DNA of 64,000 nucleotides from Candidatus Nanopelagicales bacterium (GCA_028687755.1 JAQTZL010000010.1:18342-82341), one strand, 5' to 3'; counted from the first letter of the stretch, positions 1-9,930 are shown. Program-made: numbers and translations. Notes: generated by a model from the sequence alone, not told the origin.

Positions 1-1028
1 CGTGGCGCACGAGATGTCTCACCAAGTTCACGCTGGTCGGTCATGTCGTCGACTTTGATGACGATGCCATCAATCTCATGTGCGACGTCGTGGCGATGCT
101 CGCCGTAGTAAGCGATGAACTCTCGCGCACCATTGGCATCCTCGTGCACCTTGAAATGCTCACTCGTAGGTAGGCCAAGATTTTTCAGAATTTCATAGGC
201 CTGACTTTGGCGTTCGAGTTCAATCCCCGTGACTGCACCGATCCCATGCACGGTGAAATGCAACTCCTGCAATCTGCGCACGGAACGATCAAGTTCTGCC
301 TGCAACTTGGAAACTCGCTGCTGTTGACGATCTGAAACGGAATCTTTTTGCGCTTCAGCCAGATCTTGCTCGCGCTTATCAATACGTTGACGAAGACTGC
401 CTGCGGCAGCGTTGCGAGGGTTAGCAAACAGCGACAATCCTTGATCGCTTTGCTCGGAGTTCAGTTGATCAAAGGATGCATTGGTGAAAAAGACTTCACC
501 ACGCACTTCAATTAACGCCGGGATTGGCACACCTTTCGTGGCTTTCAAAGCCTTTGGGATCGCTGCAATAAATGCTGCGTTATAGGTGACATCCTCACCA
601 ACTCGTCCGTCACCACGAGTCGCAACAGATTTAAGTTTGCCTTGCTCATACACCGCATCAATGGCAAGGCCATCGATTTTGAGTTCACATAACAAACTTG
701 GAAACTTGCTCAGTGACTTTTCGGTGCGAGCGAACCAAGCATCAAGTTCTTCAGCATCAAAGACGTTATCGAGCGAGTACATGCGCTGCAGGTGTTCAAC
801 CGGCGTGAACATATCCCCCGCCGCACCGCCAACTGCCATCGTCGGCGAATCCTGAGTCTGCAAAATTGGAAATTTTGCTTCCAAAGCAATCAACTCGTTA
901 AAGAGTGTGTCGTACTCAAGATCGTCAATCGTTGGATTGTCTTGCTCGTAATACGCACGTCGCGCGTCCTCGATTTGACCAACAAGTGCAGACCAACGCA
1001 ATTGAGCTTCGTGGGGAACGTCACTCAT
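1..1028 (-). CDS. ligA: NAD-dependent DNA ligase LigA, N-terminal part (runs off the left edge)
   Basis: Seals nicks in duplex DNA during replication and repair, using NAD+ as adenylate donor. About 342 codons from the ATG at 1028 are present; the C-terminal OB-fold, zinc finger, HhH and BRCT regions lie outside the window. The N-terminal Ia region is visible (residues about 8-75, with YYEQDNPTIDDLEYD), followed by the adenylation domain with the catalytic lysine in ELKIDG (Lys117) and the downstream RGDGRVGEDVT and GEVFF motifs. The start overlaps the stop of the upstream MetE-like gene by 8 bases, so it is translationally coupled as the last visible gene of the iscS-mnmA operon. The adjacency to a MetE-like gene is also seen in mycobacteria (from memory Rv3014c/Rv3015c). 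Identity is very secure; only the 3' end is missing. Confidence 0.95.
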   Translation of the reverse strand, partial: MSDVPHEAQLRWSALVGQIEDARRAYYEQDNPTIDDLEYDTLFNELIALEAKFPILQTQDSPTMAVGGAAGDMFTPVEHLQRMYSLDNVFDAEELDAWFARTEKSLSKFPSLLCELKIDGLAIDAVYEQGKLKSVATRGDGRVGEDVTYNAAFIAAIPKALKATKGVPIPALIEVRGEVFFTNASFDQLNSEQSDQGLSLFANPRNAAAGSLRQRIDKREQDLAEAQKDSVSDRQQQRVSKLQAELDRSVRRLQELHFTVHGIGAVTGIELERQSQAYEILKNLGLPTSEHFKVHEDANGAREFIAYYGEHRHDVAHEIDGIVIKVDDMTDQRELGETSRAP

Positions 1029-2043
1029 GTGAGTCCTCATTGCGTAGCACTCGGCCTGCGCGTTTAGCTGCGTCATACGCAGAGCGCGTTTGCACCCAAG
1101 AAGCGCCCGCACACCCACACCTCGGAGTCATCACTACAGATGCCATGTGCTCAGCATCCTCCAACCCGAGGTGGTGAGCCAGATTTCTCAAGGGCGCACT
1201 TGCAGTCGTGTCGCTCATGCGACGCTCACCCAGGAGGAACGGATCGATACAGCCAGCAAAAAGGCCAAGGCCTTGTTCCCAGGCCTCACCCATTGCGTCT
1301 TCGTCGATCCGCCCAAGGGTGAGATCAATACTGAAAAATTTTGCACCCGCATCGGTCATCACCCGCAGGGGTGGGTTGGCAGCACAACAATGAATTCCAC
1401 TCAGCACGTTCGGGACTGCGTTGAGCACTGCACGCAGTGCATCTTGCACAACTGGTGGATCAACGGGATCAAAACGCGAAAGGCCACTGACACTTCCCAG
1501 TGTTCCGTTCAGCACTGCAGGCAATCCAGGTTCATCAACCTGGAGCACCACTGTCGCCTTTGGGAAGCGGCGAGCCAGATCTTCAACGTGAATACGCGCT
1601 GCTTCAGATAACGCTCCTGCCAAGTCACGACAGGCACCGCTGTCACGAAGAATGCGTTCACCGCCCGCGAGTTCAACACTGGCAGCCATAGTCCAAGGGC
1701 CAACGATCTGCGTCTTGATTGGGCCTGCGTAATCCTGCCCAAACTCTTCAATGGCATCAAGATCTTCATCAACCCAGGAGATGGCTCTTTTCATTACCCG
1801 ACTTAATCCATCGGTGATTCGCCACCCATCAGCAGTGGTTTCCAACCCAAAGTCAGCACCCACTGCATGAAGTAATCCGCCCGTGCGCCCAATCAAGTCC
1901 CCGCCAGGTCCGCGATTGGGCAATTCTGGAACATGGAGGAATTCAGGTAACTCACCAGCGACAACCCGCGCTGCATCGCGTGCACTCTCACCTGGCAATG
2001 AACCTACGCCTGTTGCTGCGCCCAAATCCCACGGAAAACTCAC
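1021..2043 (-). CDS. MetE C-terminal-domain-like protein (cobalamin-independent methionine synthase family), function unproven
   Basis: 340 residues, about half the length of true MetE, and resembling only its C-terminal catalytic barrel. His-x-Cys (IHCC) and a distal Cys cluster (PRCGCAG) match the zinc-binding positions of the methyltransferase family. The GTG start overlaps the mnmA stop as GTGA, and its end overlaps ligA by 8 bases. A short MetE-like protein next to ligA and mnmA is a conserved actinobacterial arrangement (Rv3015c in M. tuberculosis, from memory). Without the N-terminal half it is unlikely to be the usual methionine synthase. Its place between tRNA thiolation genes and DNA ligase gives no clear role; a zinc-dependent thiol methyltransferase is the natural guess. 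Confidence 0.8.
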   Translation of the reverse strand: MSFPWDLGAATGVGSLPGESARDAARVVAGELPEFLHVPELPNRGPGGDLIGRTGGLLHAVGADFGLETTADGWRITDGLSRVMKRAISWVDEDLDAIEEFGQDYAGPIKTQIVGPWTMAASVELAGGERILRDSGACRDLAGALSEAARIHVEDLARRFPKATVVLQVDEPGLPAVLNGTLGSVSGLSRFDPVDPPVVQDALRAVLNAVPNVLSGIHCCAANPPLRVMTDAGAKFFSIDLTLGRIDEDAMGEAWEQGLGLFAGCIDPFLLGERRMSDTTASAPLRNLAHHLGLEDAEHMASVVMTPRCGCAGASWVQTRSAYDAAKRAGRVLRNEDSHE

Positions 2044-3125
2044 GTGCGAACTACTCGCCGCGTTCGCTCGATGGTCGCCGAACCAATCACGCGAGTGCCA
2101 TCGAATAACACAACACCCTGGCCGGTCGCTAGCCCACGAATTGCTTCATCAAGGTCAACCACAAGTTCGCCGTCAACTATGCGAGCTTTCGCTGGTACGG
2201 GTGCACCATGGGCTCTCACCTGAGCAAAGCACTGCAAGGCATTTTCTTCTATTGGTCCGTTTGTCCACGTGGGCCGCACACCAATAATTTGATCAACATC
2301 AAGCAACACAGGTGGCCCTACAAATACTTTGCGTGTGGCAATGTCAACATCAACGACATAACGCGGCTTTCCATCCGCCGCCGGTACTCGCAGATCTAAT
2401 CCGCGACGCTGACCAATCGTGTAGCCAAATGCGCCTTCATGGTCAGCAATGACTTGACCAGTTTCGATATCAATGATTTCACCCGGCTGATCGCCAAGTT
2501 TTGAACGCAGAAATCCTGCTGTGTCACCATCAGGAATAAAGCAGATGTCATGACTGTCAGGCTTCTTAGCCGTCAGCAAACCTCGCTGCTCGGCCTCAAC
2601 ACGAATTTCCACCTTGGTGTTTGCACCGAGAGGAAAAAGCGAGCGCTCAAGTTGCCACTGCTCCAACATGCCCAAGACATATGACTGATCTTTTTCTGGG
2701 TCAACGGCACGATGGAGTTCCTTACCCAATGGTCCATCAATGACCTGCGCATAATGACCTGTAGCTACTGCATCGAACCCAAGGTCAATTGCGCGATCCA
2801 ACAGTGCAAGAAACTTGATTTTCTCGTTACAACGCAGGCATGGATTAGGCGTATGACCGTTGCTATATTCCTCGAGGAAGTTATTCATGACTTCTTCGCG
2901 AAATTGCTCAGATAGATCCCAGACATAGAACGGGATATCGAGCTTGTCAGCAACACGCCTGGCATCACGTGCGTCGTCTAGCGTGCAACATCCACGCGAT
3001 CCCGGCACGCTCGAAGATTTTGAAAGTGCCAGGTGTACACCTGTAACTTCATGACCCGCATCAACCATGCGCGCTGCTGTGACAGAAGAGTCAACTCCAC
3101 CGGACATTGCCGTCAATACCTTCAT
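2040..3125 (-). CDS. mnmA: tRNA 2-thiouridylase MnmA (TrmU)
   Basis: Thiolates U34 of tRNA-Lys, -Glu and -Gln using sulfur relayed from a cysteine desulfurase and ATP. The PP-loop SGGVDSS is at residues 8-14. The two cysteines of the family are in place: Cys96 in NPCLRC (nucleophile) and Cys195 in SHDICF (persulfide carrier). The GDTAGF/IGQRRGL motifs of the central and C-terminal domains follow. At 361 residues it is normal length. The ATG overlaps the iscS stop by four bases (ATGA), and the desulfurase directly upstream is the likely sulfur donor. Confidence 0.95.
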   Translation of the reverse strand: MKVLTAMSGGVDSSVTAARMVDAGHEVTGVHLALSKSSSVPGSRGCCTLDDARDARRVADKLDIPFYVWDLSEQFREEVMNNFLEEYSNGHTPNPCLRCNEKIKFLALLDRAIDLGFDAVATGHYAQVIDGPLGKELHRAVDPEKDQSYVLGMLEQWQLERSLFPLGANTKVEIRVEAEQRGLLTAKKPDSHDICFIPDGDTAGFLRSKLGDQPGEIIDIETGQVIADHEGAFGYTIGQRRGLDLRVPAADGKPRYVVDVDIATRKVFVGPPVLLDVDQIIGVRPTWTNGPIEENALQCFAQVRAHGAPVPAKARIVDGELVVDLDEAIRGLATGQGVVLFDGTRVIGSATIERTRRVVRT

Positions 3126-4306
3126 GAACGACTCCGCACTTGCCCTGCACGACTTGCACGGTCCACTACCCCTGGCAGCACTTCAAGTAGGCGATCAACA
3201 TCGGCTACTGTCGAATCGGAACCAAGCGAGAATCGCAACGATCCCCTTGAGGCTCGCGGTTCTGCACCCATTGCCAGCAATACGTGACTTGGTTCAGGAA
3301 TTCCAGCCGTGCAGGCCGATCCCGTTGAACAATCAATTCCTGCTGCATCAAGCAACATCAACAGAGCGTCACCTTCACATTCATCGAAGGTGAAATGCGC
3401 ATTTGCAGGCAGTCGCTGATCGCTCTTCAAGTCCGATTCACCATTGAGGCGAGCAGCAGGAACAGATGCAAGCACACGTTCAACAAGGTCGTTTCGCAAT
3501 GCTTGAACTCGCGAGGCAAATGCCGCTTGCTGCTCGACCGCATGGCGTACAGCTACTGCAAAACTCGCAATGCCTGCGGCATCAAGGGTGCCTGACCTAA
3601 TCTCGCGCTCATGGCCACCGCCATGAAGAAGAGGGGTCGGTTTGATATCAGGATCAAGAATGAGTGCACCAACACCAAACGGTCCACCAATCTTGTGTGC
3701 CGTAATGGTGACTGCAGACGCACGAAGCTGCGTCAAGTTCATTGGCAACTGTCCAAGCACTTGTACTGCATCCGTATGAAATGCGACTCCATGCGCGCGA
3801 CACATTTCAGCAAGCTCAAAGACCGGCTGAACCGTGCCTACTTCATTATTCGCCCACATGACTGTGACTAGCGCAATATCTTGCGTGGTTACTGCTTTCG
3901 CCACTTCATCCAGATCGATTCTGCCCAGCGGGTCAACGTTGACCCACTGAACCTTGGCTCCCTGATGCTCTCCAAGCCAGGTAACGGGATCAAGGACAGC
4001 ATGGTGCTCAACGCTCGATGCAACTATGCCGTTCTTTCCCAATTCTTGACCTCGCCAGAACAAACCTTTGACTGCGAGATTGTCAGCTTCAGTTCCTCCG
4101 CCCGTGAAGATCACTGCACTTGGACGGGTGACCAGATCAGCCGCGATACTCTCGCGCGCCTCTTCAACAATTCGGCGAGTTCGACGGCCGGAATCATGCA
4201 GGGATGAGGGGTTGCCCACGAGCGAACTGACCTCAAGCCAGCGCTCTTGCGCCTGCGGCAACATGCGCGTTGTCGCGGCGTGATCGAGGTAGCTGCGGGG
4301 TTTCAC
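3122..4306 (-). CDS. iscS: Cysteine desulfurase, IscS/NifS family
   Basis: PLP enzyme that removes sulfur from cysteine and hands the persulfide to acceptors; here the coupled MnmA is the obvious client. 394 residues with the family landmarks: N-terminal YLDHAATT, GGTEADN (71-76), the PLP lysine Lys205 in TAHKIGGPFG, and the catalytic Cys332 in the group I type loop STGSACTAG. GTG start with GGGAG only two bases upstream, which is an awkward spacing; a TACCAT hexamer ends 8 bases before the start, so short-leader or leaderless expression is possible. First gene of the iscS-mnmA-MetE-like-ligA string. Confidence 0.93.
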   Translation of the reverse strand: MKPRSYLDHAATTRMLPQAQERWLEVSSLVGNPSSLHDSGRRTRRIVEEARESIAADLVTRPSAVIFTGGGTEADNLAVKGLFWRGQELGKNGIVASSVEHHAVLDPVTWLGEHQGAKVQWVNVDPLGRIDLDEVAKAVTTQDIALVTVMWANNEVGTVQPVFELAEMCRAHGVAFHTDAVQVLGQLPMNLTQLRASAVTITAHKIGGPFGVGALILDPDIKPTPLLHGGGHEREIRSGTLDAAGIASFAVAVRHAVEQQAAFASRVQALRNDLVERVLASVPAARLNGESDLKSDQRLPANAHFTFDECEGDALLMLLDAAGIDCSTGSACTAGIPEPSHVLLAMGAEPRASRGSLRFSLGSDSTVADVDRLLEVLPGVVDRASRAGQVRSRS

Positions 4307-4329
4307 AACTCCCGATGGTAGTGCTCGGA

Positions 4330-5109
4330 CTATTGGCCCGTGAACGTTGCTTTCCCCGCCCCATTTTCCACGAATGAACGCATTCCAATTCGGGCATCCT
4401 GAGTCGCGAAAAGGCCAGCAAATGCCTGGCGTTCGATTTCAATACCGGTATTGAGATCAACATCCAGGCCAAGGTCTATTGCTCGCTTAGCCGCCTGCAT
4501 TGCGATCCGGGGGCCCTTGGCTAATTGTTGAGCCCACTCAAGCGCACGATCGAGTACCTGCTCATTTGGCACAACCACGTCAACCAGACCGATCTCGAGC
4601 GCTTCCTGCGCATCAACAAATCGGCCAGTGAAAATCAGATCCTTGGCCTTCGCTGGGCCAATCAGGCGCGGCAAGCGTTGAGTTCCGCCAGCTCCTGGGA
4701 TCAGTCCCAGCAAAATCTCTGGCTGCCCAAGTTTTGCGTTGTCTGCACTGACGCGGAAGTCACAGGCCAGTGCGAGCTCACACCCTCCGCCAAGCGCAAA
4801 CCCAGTGATCGCGGCAATTGTTGGTTGAGCAATATTTGCTACGTCAGTGAAAAAAGATTCAAGCGCGATCGAGAACTGAATGGCTTCCTGATACGTCATA
4901 TCAGCCATTTCTTTCACATCAGCCCCAGCAGCGAACACTCGCTCTCCGCCATAAATGACCACAGCGTTGATGTCTGCACGCCCTGAGATTTCCAAAGCGA
5001 TAGCGCCGATTTCACGCTGCATTTGTGCATTTAAGGCATTCATTTTGGGGCGCTGCAAATGAACAATGCCGACGGAATCTCGAACTTCAAGCTTGACGAA
5101 CTCAGACAT
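4330..5109 (-). CDS. Enoyl-CoA hydratase/isomerase (crotonase) family
   Basis: 259 residues. Hydrates 2-enoyl-CoA in beta-oxidation or a related CoA pathway. The oxyanion-hole segment VFAAGADVKEMADM and both catalytic glutamates of true hydratases are present (GGGCELAL and GQPEILLGLIPGAGGTQRL), so an active enoyl-CoA hydratase is more likely than a divergent crotonase. The open frame extends further upstream, but GGAG five bases before the ATG at 5109 and the start of homology (MSEFVKLEV) fix the start there; another ATG abuts it at 5112. Stands alone between iscS and glgX, divergent from glgX. The substrate cannot be told from sequence; no acyl-CoA dehydrogenase or thiolase is near. Confidence 0.9.
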   Translation of the reverse strand: MSEFVKLEVRDSVGIVHLQRPKMNALNAQMQREIGAIALEISGRADINAVVIYGGERVFAAGADVKEMADMTYQEAIQFSIALESFFTDVANIAQPTIAAITGFALGGGCELALACDFRVSADNAKLGQPEILLGLIPGAGGTQRLPRLIGPAKAKDLIFTGRFVDAQEALEIGLVDVVVPNEQVLDRALEWAQQLAKGPRIAMQAAKRAIDLGLDVDLNTGIEIERQAFAGLFATQDARIGMRSFVENGAGKATFTGQ

Positions 5110-5175
5110 CATTTCTCCGTACAAAATATGGGATTGCGGCAGCCTAGCGTCGCTTTCGTCCCTTTGTGACCCTGT

Positions 5176-5181
5176 TAGCGT
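5176..5181 (+). promoter_or_regulatory. Putative -10 box of leaderless glgX (TAGCGT)
   Basis: TAGCGT, then exactly six bases (TATCAG), then the GTG start of glgX. No Shine-Dalgarno is present. Matches the TANNNT-N6-start pattern seen throughout this window. Confidence 0.55.
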
Positions 5182-5187
5182 TATCAG

Positions 5188-7290
5188 GTGCCGCTCACCC
5201 ACCCACAACGCTGGGATCCACTCGGCGTTCGCCCCGACGGAAATGGCGGCGCCTTCGCCGCGATCTGGGCCCAGGGTGCCAGTCAGGTATACCTCTGTAC
5301 TTTTGATGATGAAGGCAATGAGCATCAAATTGAGCTAAATGAACGTGTCTTCAATATTTTCAATGCCCATATCCCGCATATGCCCGTGGGTACGCGCTAT
5401 GGATTCAGAGTTCACGGCGACTGGAACCCTGCTATTGGGCACCGGTGGAATCCCAATAAATTATTGATTGACCCCTACGCCAAAGCCATTGATGGTCAGC
5501 TCGTATTGAATACCGCTGTCAATGGCCACATTGGCAACGATGATCTTGCCTTTAATGCAGAAAACTCCGCACCGTACGTTCCTAAATCGGTTTTGACGGA
5601 TACCAGCTTTGACTGGGGAAATGATCAAGCTCCCAATACGCCGTGGAGTGACACGGTTATTTACGAGGCTCATGTCAAAGGCCTCACCAAGCTTCATCCC
5701 AGCGTTCCTGAGCACCAACGCGGCACCTACGCAGGCTTGGCCCATCCCAGCGTAATTGAGCACCTCGTTGCATGTGGTGTCACCGCAGTTGAGTTGCTCC
5801 CTATCCATCAGTTTGTGGATGAAGTTCACCTTATGGAACTTGGACTTACAAACTATTGGGGCTACAACTCCATTGGCTTCTTTGCTCCACATCACGCATA
5901 CAGTTCAACGGGAAGCCGCGGCCAACAGGTCAACGAATTCAAGAACATGGTGAAGTCATTACATGCTGCAGGCCTCGAAGTAATTCTTGATGTTGTCTAC
6001 AACCACACCGCTGAAGGCAACCAATTCGGCCCAACACTCAGCTTCCGTGGAATTGATAACGATGATTACTACCACCTCAGCCAAAACGGGCGCGCCTACT
6101 CTGATTACACAGGAACCGGAAACACTCTGAACCTTTCGAGTCCACATGTACTTCAGATGGTGATGGATTCGCTTCGATACTGGGTCACCGAAATGCATGT
6201 GGATGGTTTCCGTTTCGATCTGGCTTCTGCACTTGCCCGTTCAATGCACGATGTCGAAATGCTGGGAACGTTCATGTCCACTCTTCAGCAGGATCCTGTT
6301 CTGCGCCGAGTCAAACTGATCGCAGAACCTTGGGATGTTGGCCCCGGCGGGTACCAAGTTGGCGAATTCCCACCGTTATGGACTGAATGGAATGACAAAT
6401 ACCGCGACTGCGTCCGTGACTGGTGGCGCGGAGCAGCTGGTATCGGCGAAATTGGTTGGCGCCTCACGGGTTCTGCGGACCTGTACGGAGAAGACGGGCG
6501 CCGTCCGTTTGCATCGATCAACTTCATCACGGCACACGATGGATTCACCATGAAGGATCTGGTGAGCTACGAACATAAACACAATTTGGCTAATGGTGAA
6601 GACAACCGCGATGGCACTGACAACAACCGTTCACGTAATTACGGAGTCGAGGGCCCGACTTCAGACGAAGCCATCCTGAACGTTCGCGAACGCCAACTCC
6701 GAAACATGTTCGCGACTCTCGCGCTTTCTACTGGCGTTCCCATGATTACCGCAGGAGATGAATTCGGACGAACTCAACTGGGCAATAACAACGCCTACTG
6801 CCAGGACAACGAAATTTCTTGGGTCAATTGGGATCTGTCACAGGCGCAATGGGATTTACTCTCGTTCAACCAAAGAACAATGCAGATTCGACACAAGTAC
6901 CGAACCTTCCGCCAGCGTTATCACTTCGATGGAAAACCACTTCACGAAGGCGGACCAAAAGACTTGGCTTGGATCGGCACCGATGGAAATGACATTCCCG
7001 CAGATGCCTGGCACCAAGGCGACCGCAGAACATTAGGAATGTTCATCACGGGCGAATTGCCACACAGTGATGAATTTTCGCCTCATGCCGATGCGTCATT
7101 CTTACTCATCATTCATGCCGGTGAAGGCCCTCAAGACTTCGTGTTGCCAGGCAGCCCTTACGCGAACACGTACGTTTGTGAACTCGATAGTGCTGCGAAC
7201 GTCAATGCAAACACGTGGCCGGAAATGCAAGCGGGAGCCACCGTGACGATGGCTCCATTGAGCTTGCTGCTGTTTCGTATCAGCAGTTAG
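5188..7290 (+). CDS. glgX: Glycogen debranching enzyme GlgX (GH13 isoamylase type)
   Basis: Hydrolyses alpha-1,6 branches of glycogen limit dextrins left by the phosphorylase. 700 residues: N-terminal CBM48-like domain (WDPLGVRPDGNGGAFAAIW), then the GH13 barrel with DVVYNHTAEG, the nucleophile region DGFRFDLASA, the acid Glu in LIAEPWD, the transition-state Asp in TAHDGF, and the debranching-enzyme signature NGEDNRDGTDNNRSRNYGVEG (split as NGEDNRDG and RNYGVEG). The GTG at 5188 is chosen because it matches the usual GlgX N terminus and has a TAGCGT hexamer six bases upstream. Its 3' end faces glgP across five bases. It works with glgP, glgE and glgB next door. Confidence 0.95.
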   Translation: MPLTHPQRWDPLGVRPDGNGGAFAAIWAQGASQVYLCTFDDEGNEHQIELNERVFNIFNAHIPHMPVGTRYGFRVHGDWNPAIGHRWNPNKLLIDPYAKAIDGQLVLNTAVNGHIGNDDLAFNAENSAPYVPKSVLTDTSFDWGNDQAPNTPWSDTVIYEAHVKGLTKLHPSVPEHQRGTYAGLAHPSVIEHLVACGVTAVELLPIHQFVDEVHLMELGLTNYWGYNSIGFFAPHHAYSSTGSRGQQVNEFKNMVKSLHAAGLEVILDVVYNHTAEGNQFGPTLSFRGIDNDDYYHLSQNGRAYSDYTGTGNTLNLSSPHVLQMVMDSLRYWVTEMHVDGFRFDLASALARSMHDVEMLGTFMSTLQQDPVLRRVKLIAEPWDVGPGGYQVGEFPPLWTEWNDKYRDCVRDWWRGAAGIGEIGWRLTGSADLYGEDGRRPFASINFITAHDGFTMKDLVSYEHKHNLANGEDNRDGTDNNRSRNYGVEGPTSDEAILNVRERQLRNMFATLALSTGVPMITAGDEFGRTQLGNNNAYCQDNEISWVNWDLSQAQWDLLSFNQRTMQIRHKYRTFRQRYHFDGKPLHEGGPKDLAWIGTDGNDIPADAWHQGDRRTLGMFITGELPHSDEFSPHADASFLLIIHAGEGPQDFVLPGSPYANTYVCELDSAANVNANTWPEMQAGATVTMAPLSLLLFRISS

Positions 7291-7295
7291 CGGAA

Positions 7296-9917
7296 CTATT
7301 TATCGAACTGCACTGGCTTTTCACCAGCATGAACTTCGGCAGCAACCACGGGCTGAATCTGTAATCCCATTTCCTGAGGCGATGCAAGACCGCGATGGTT
7401 AGGCAGGATTCGAACGGTGTAGCCAAATGGACCGTTCTGTGCCAAGTTCAACTTCAGCGAGTACAACCAGCGGTTTCCGTCATAACCCTCGACAACGCTC
7501 ATTGCTGGAGTCTGCGCATTCACGATCACATCGAATGAATCAACACGACCATGCACAACCTGCACAATGATGTCTTCAGGCTTGAGATCACCGAGTGCAA
7601 CATAGGCACGGATTTCAACATCAGTTCCAAGGTTCACGGTGTCACCGACACCTTGAATCTCGACATGCTCAACACGCGCTGTTCCCCATGAACTGCGCAC
7701 TTGGGATTTCCAAGCAGCAACTTCACGAGCAAGTGCGAAATTGTCAGCATTTGCCGCACGACCTGCATGAGCTGCCGGCAAATACAACGTGTTGACGTAA
7801 TCGCGAACCATGCGGCTAGCCAGCACCTTTGGCCCAAGCGTGCTCAAGGTATGACGAACCATGCCGATCCATCGAGCAGGAACACCGTGAGCGTTGTTCT
7901 CGTAGAAAGTTGGCGCCACAGACTTTTCAATCAGGTCATACAACGCCGCTGCTTCAAGATCATCACGATGATCAGGATCTTCAACACCATCAGCAGTTGG
8001 AATGGCCCAGCCATTTTGACCATCGAACCATTCATCCCACCAGCCATCGAGGATGGACAAGTTGAGTGCACCGTTGAGCGCTGCCTTCATGCCTGAGGTG
8101 CCAGATGCTTCAAGCGGACGAATCGGGTTGTTGAGCCACACATCGCAACCTGGGTACAGCAATGTTGCCATCGCCATGTCGTAATTTGGCAGGAACACGA
8201 TCCGATGGCGAACGCCCTCTTCATCAGCAAACTGAACAAGTTCTTGAATGAGTTTCTTGCCGCCATCATCTGCAGGGTGTGACTTTCCGGCAACAACCAA
8301 TTGCACCGGACGCTTCTCATCAAGTAACAGCGCACGCAAACGGTTCTTGTCGCGCAGCATCAAGGTGAGTCGCTTATACGACGGCACGCGGCGAGCGAAC
8401 CCAATAGTGAGAATGTCTGGATCCAACACGCCATCGATCCATTGGAGTTCAGCATCGCTTGCTCCACGCAAGAGCCAAGATTCACGAAGTCTCTTACGAG
8501 CGTCTTCGATCAGCACTTCGCGCAGCTGACGCTTAACTGCCCAGATACGTTCATCTGACGCTTGCGCGATTGCTTCCCATCCTTGCGCTTCGTTCAGTAA
8601 TCCGGCGTTATCAGCACTCAGCGCTAAATCGCGAATCTGACGGGATACCCACGTAGGGGCGTGTACACCATTGGTGATCGATGTGATTGGCACATCCTCG
8701 GCGTCAAACCCCGCCCACAGACCCGCGAACATTCCGCGGGACACCACACCGTGCAACAAACTCACGCCGTTTGCGCGACCCGCAATGCGCAGTCCCATGA
8801 CAGCCATGTTGAAGACGCTGGGATCTCCACCTTCGTAATCCTCAGTGCCCAACGCGAGAATGCGTTCAACAGGAACACCATCTGCCGCGTTATCGCCACC
8901 AAAGGTCTTAGCTACGAGATCGCGTGGGAATCGGTCAATTCCTGCAGGTACCGGGGTGTGCGTGGTGAACACCGTCCCTGCGCGCACTGCTTCGAATGCT
9001 TCGTCATATGACAAGCCCCGATCTGATTGCACGAGTTCGCGAATGCGCTCAAGGCCCAAGAATCCAGCGTGACCTTCGTTGGTATGGAAAACCTCAGGCG
9101 CAGGTGCGCCGGTAATGCGGCAGTAGGCGCGAAGTGCACGAACACCACCAATGCCGAGCAACATTTCTTGGTGTAGGCGATGCTCTCCACCACCTCCGTA
9201 CAGGCGGTCAGTGACTTCACGTTCGGTTGGTGCATTTTCTTCTACATCGGAGTCAAGCATCAGTAGCGGAACACTGCCAACTTGCGCTACCCAAATATGT
9301 GCGTGAATCACACGCCCACCATTGAGACCAACAGCAACCTTCGCTGGGCTGCCATCTGCTTCACGAAGCAAGGTGACGGGGCTGCCATCTGGATCACACA
9401 CTGGGTAGCGCTCCATCTGCCAACCATCACGCGAAAGTGACTGATTGAAGTAGCCGGCGCGATAGAACAAACCAAGAGCAATGATCGGTACGCCGAGATC
9501 ACTTGCAGTCTTTAAATGATCACCAGCCAGAATGCCCAAGCCACCTGAGTACTGAGGCAAAGCCGCGGTCACACCAAATTCCGGTGAGAAATACGCAATG
9601 CCTGCTGCAGCTTCGTTACCCAGTGACTGATACCAGCGATCACTGGTGAGGTAGCCGCGCAACTTGTTCACACGCTGCTCAACCCAACCGACATAACCAT
9701 CATCATTGGCGAGTTCAGCCAGGCGCTCCGCTGACACTTCTCCGAGCAAGCGAACAGGGTCTTCGCCTACCGCCTGCCAAAGATCATGATCAATGGCCGC
9801 GAACAGATCGCGGGTTTCAGGATCCCAAGACCAATGCAGATTGAGGCTGAGTTCCTCAAGGGCTGCAAGGCGCGCTGGAAGGACAGTTCGGACGGTGAAT
9901 CGGCGTATGGCTCTCAC
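7296..9917 (-). CDS. glgP: Alpha-glucan phosphorylase GlgP (DUF3417-containing type)
   Basis: Releases glucose-1-phosphate from glycogen or maltodextrin ends. 873 residues from the GTG at 9917. The N-terminal DUF3417 helix bundle (LNLHWSWDPETRDLFAAID) marks the shorter actinobacterial/archaeal phosphorylase subfamily rather than the E. coli GlgP/MalP type. The PLP-lysine segment is EASGTSGMKAALNG, followed by NLSILDGWWDEW. An ATG four codons upstream is possible, but the homology begins at VRAIRRFTVR, and TATGGT seven bases before the GTG suggests leaderless initiation there. Convergent with glgX and divergent from glgE. Confidence 0.95.
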   Translation of the reverse strand: MRAIRRFTVRTVLPARLAALEELSLNLHWSWDPETRDLFAAIDHDLWQAVGEDPVRLLGEVSAERLAELANDDGYVGWVEQRVNKLRGYLTSDRWYQSLGNEAAAGIAYFSPEFGVTAALPQYSGGLGILAGDHLKTASDLGVPIIALGLFYRAGYFNQSLSRDGWQMERYPVCDPDGSPVTLLREADGSPAKVAVGLNGGRVIHAHIWVAQVGSVPLLMLDSDVEENAPTEREVTDRLYGGGGEHRLHQEMLLGIGGVRALRAYCRITGAPAPEVFHTNEGHAGFLGLERIRELVQSDRGLSYDEAFEAVRAGTVFTTHTPVPAGIDRFPRDLVAKTFGGDNAADGVPVERILALGTEDYEGGDPSVFNMAVMGLRIAGRANGVSLLHGVVSRGMFAGLWAGFDAEDVPITSITNGVHAPTWVSRQIRDLALSADNAGLLNEAQGWEAIAQASDERIWAVKRQLREVLIEDARKRLRESWLLRGASDAELQWIDGVLDPDILTIGFARRVPSYKRLTLMLRDKNRLRALLLDEKRPVQLVVAGKSHPADDGGKKLIQELVQFADEEGVRHRIVFLPNYDMAMATLLYPGCDVWLNNPIRPLEASGTSGMKAALNGALNLSILDGWWDEWFDGQNGWAIPTADGVEDPDHRDDLEAAALYDLIEKSVAPTFYENNAHGVPARWIGMVRHTLSTLGPKVLASRMVRDYVNTLYLPAAHAGRAANADNFALAREVAAWKSQVRSSWGTARVEHVEIQGVGDTVNLGTDVEIRAYVALGDLKPEDIIVQVVHGRVDSFDVIVNAQTPAMSVVEGYDGNRWLYSLKLNLAQNGPFGYTVRILPNHRGLASPQEMGLQIQPVVAAEVHAGEKPVQFDK

Positions 9918-9924
9918 GTGAAAA

Positions 9925-9930
9925 ACCATA
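9925..9930 (-). promoter_or_regulatory. Putative -10 box of leaderless glgP (TATGGT)
   Basis: On the minus strand TATGGT is followed by seven bases (TTTTCAC) and the GTG start of glgP. It overlaps the alternative ATG at 9929, which argues against that ATG. No Shine-Dalgarno precedes the GTG. Confidence 0.5.

Noticed and set aside
1090..1611. 173-codon plus-strand frame
   Set aside because: Antisense to the MetE-like gene, no recognisable domain.
1021..2043. Annotating the MetE-like gene as methionine synthase
   Set aside because: Only the C-terminal half-length domain is present, as in Rv3015c-type proteins whose function is not established.
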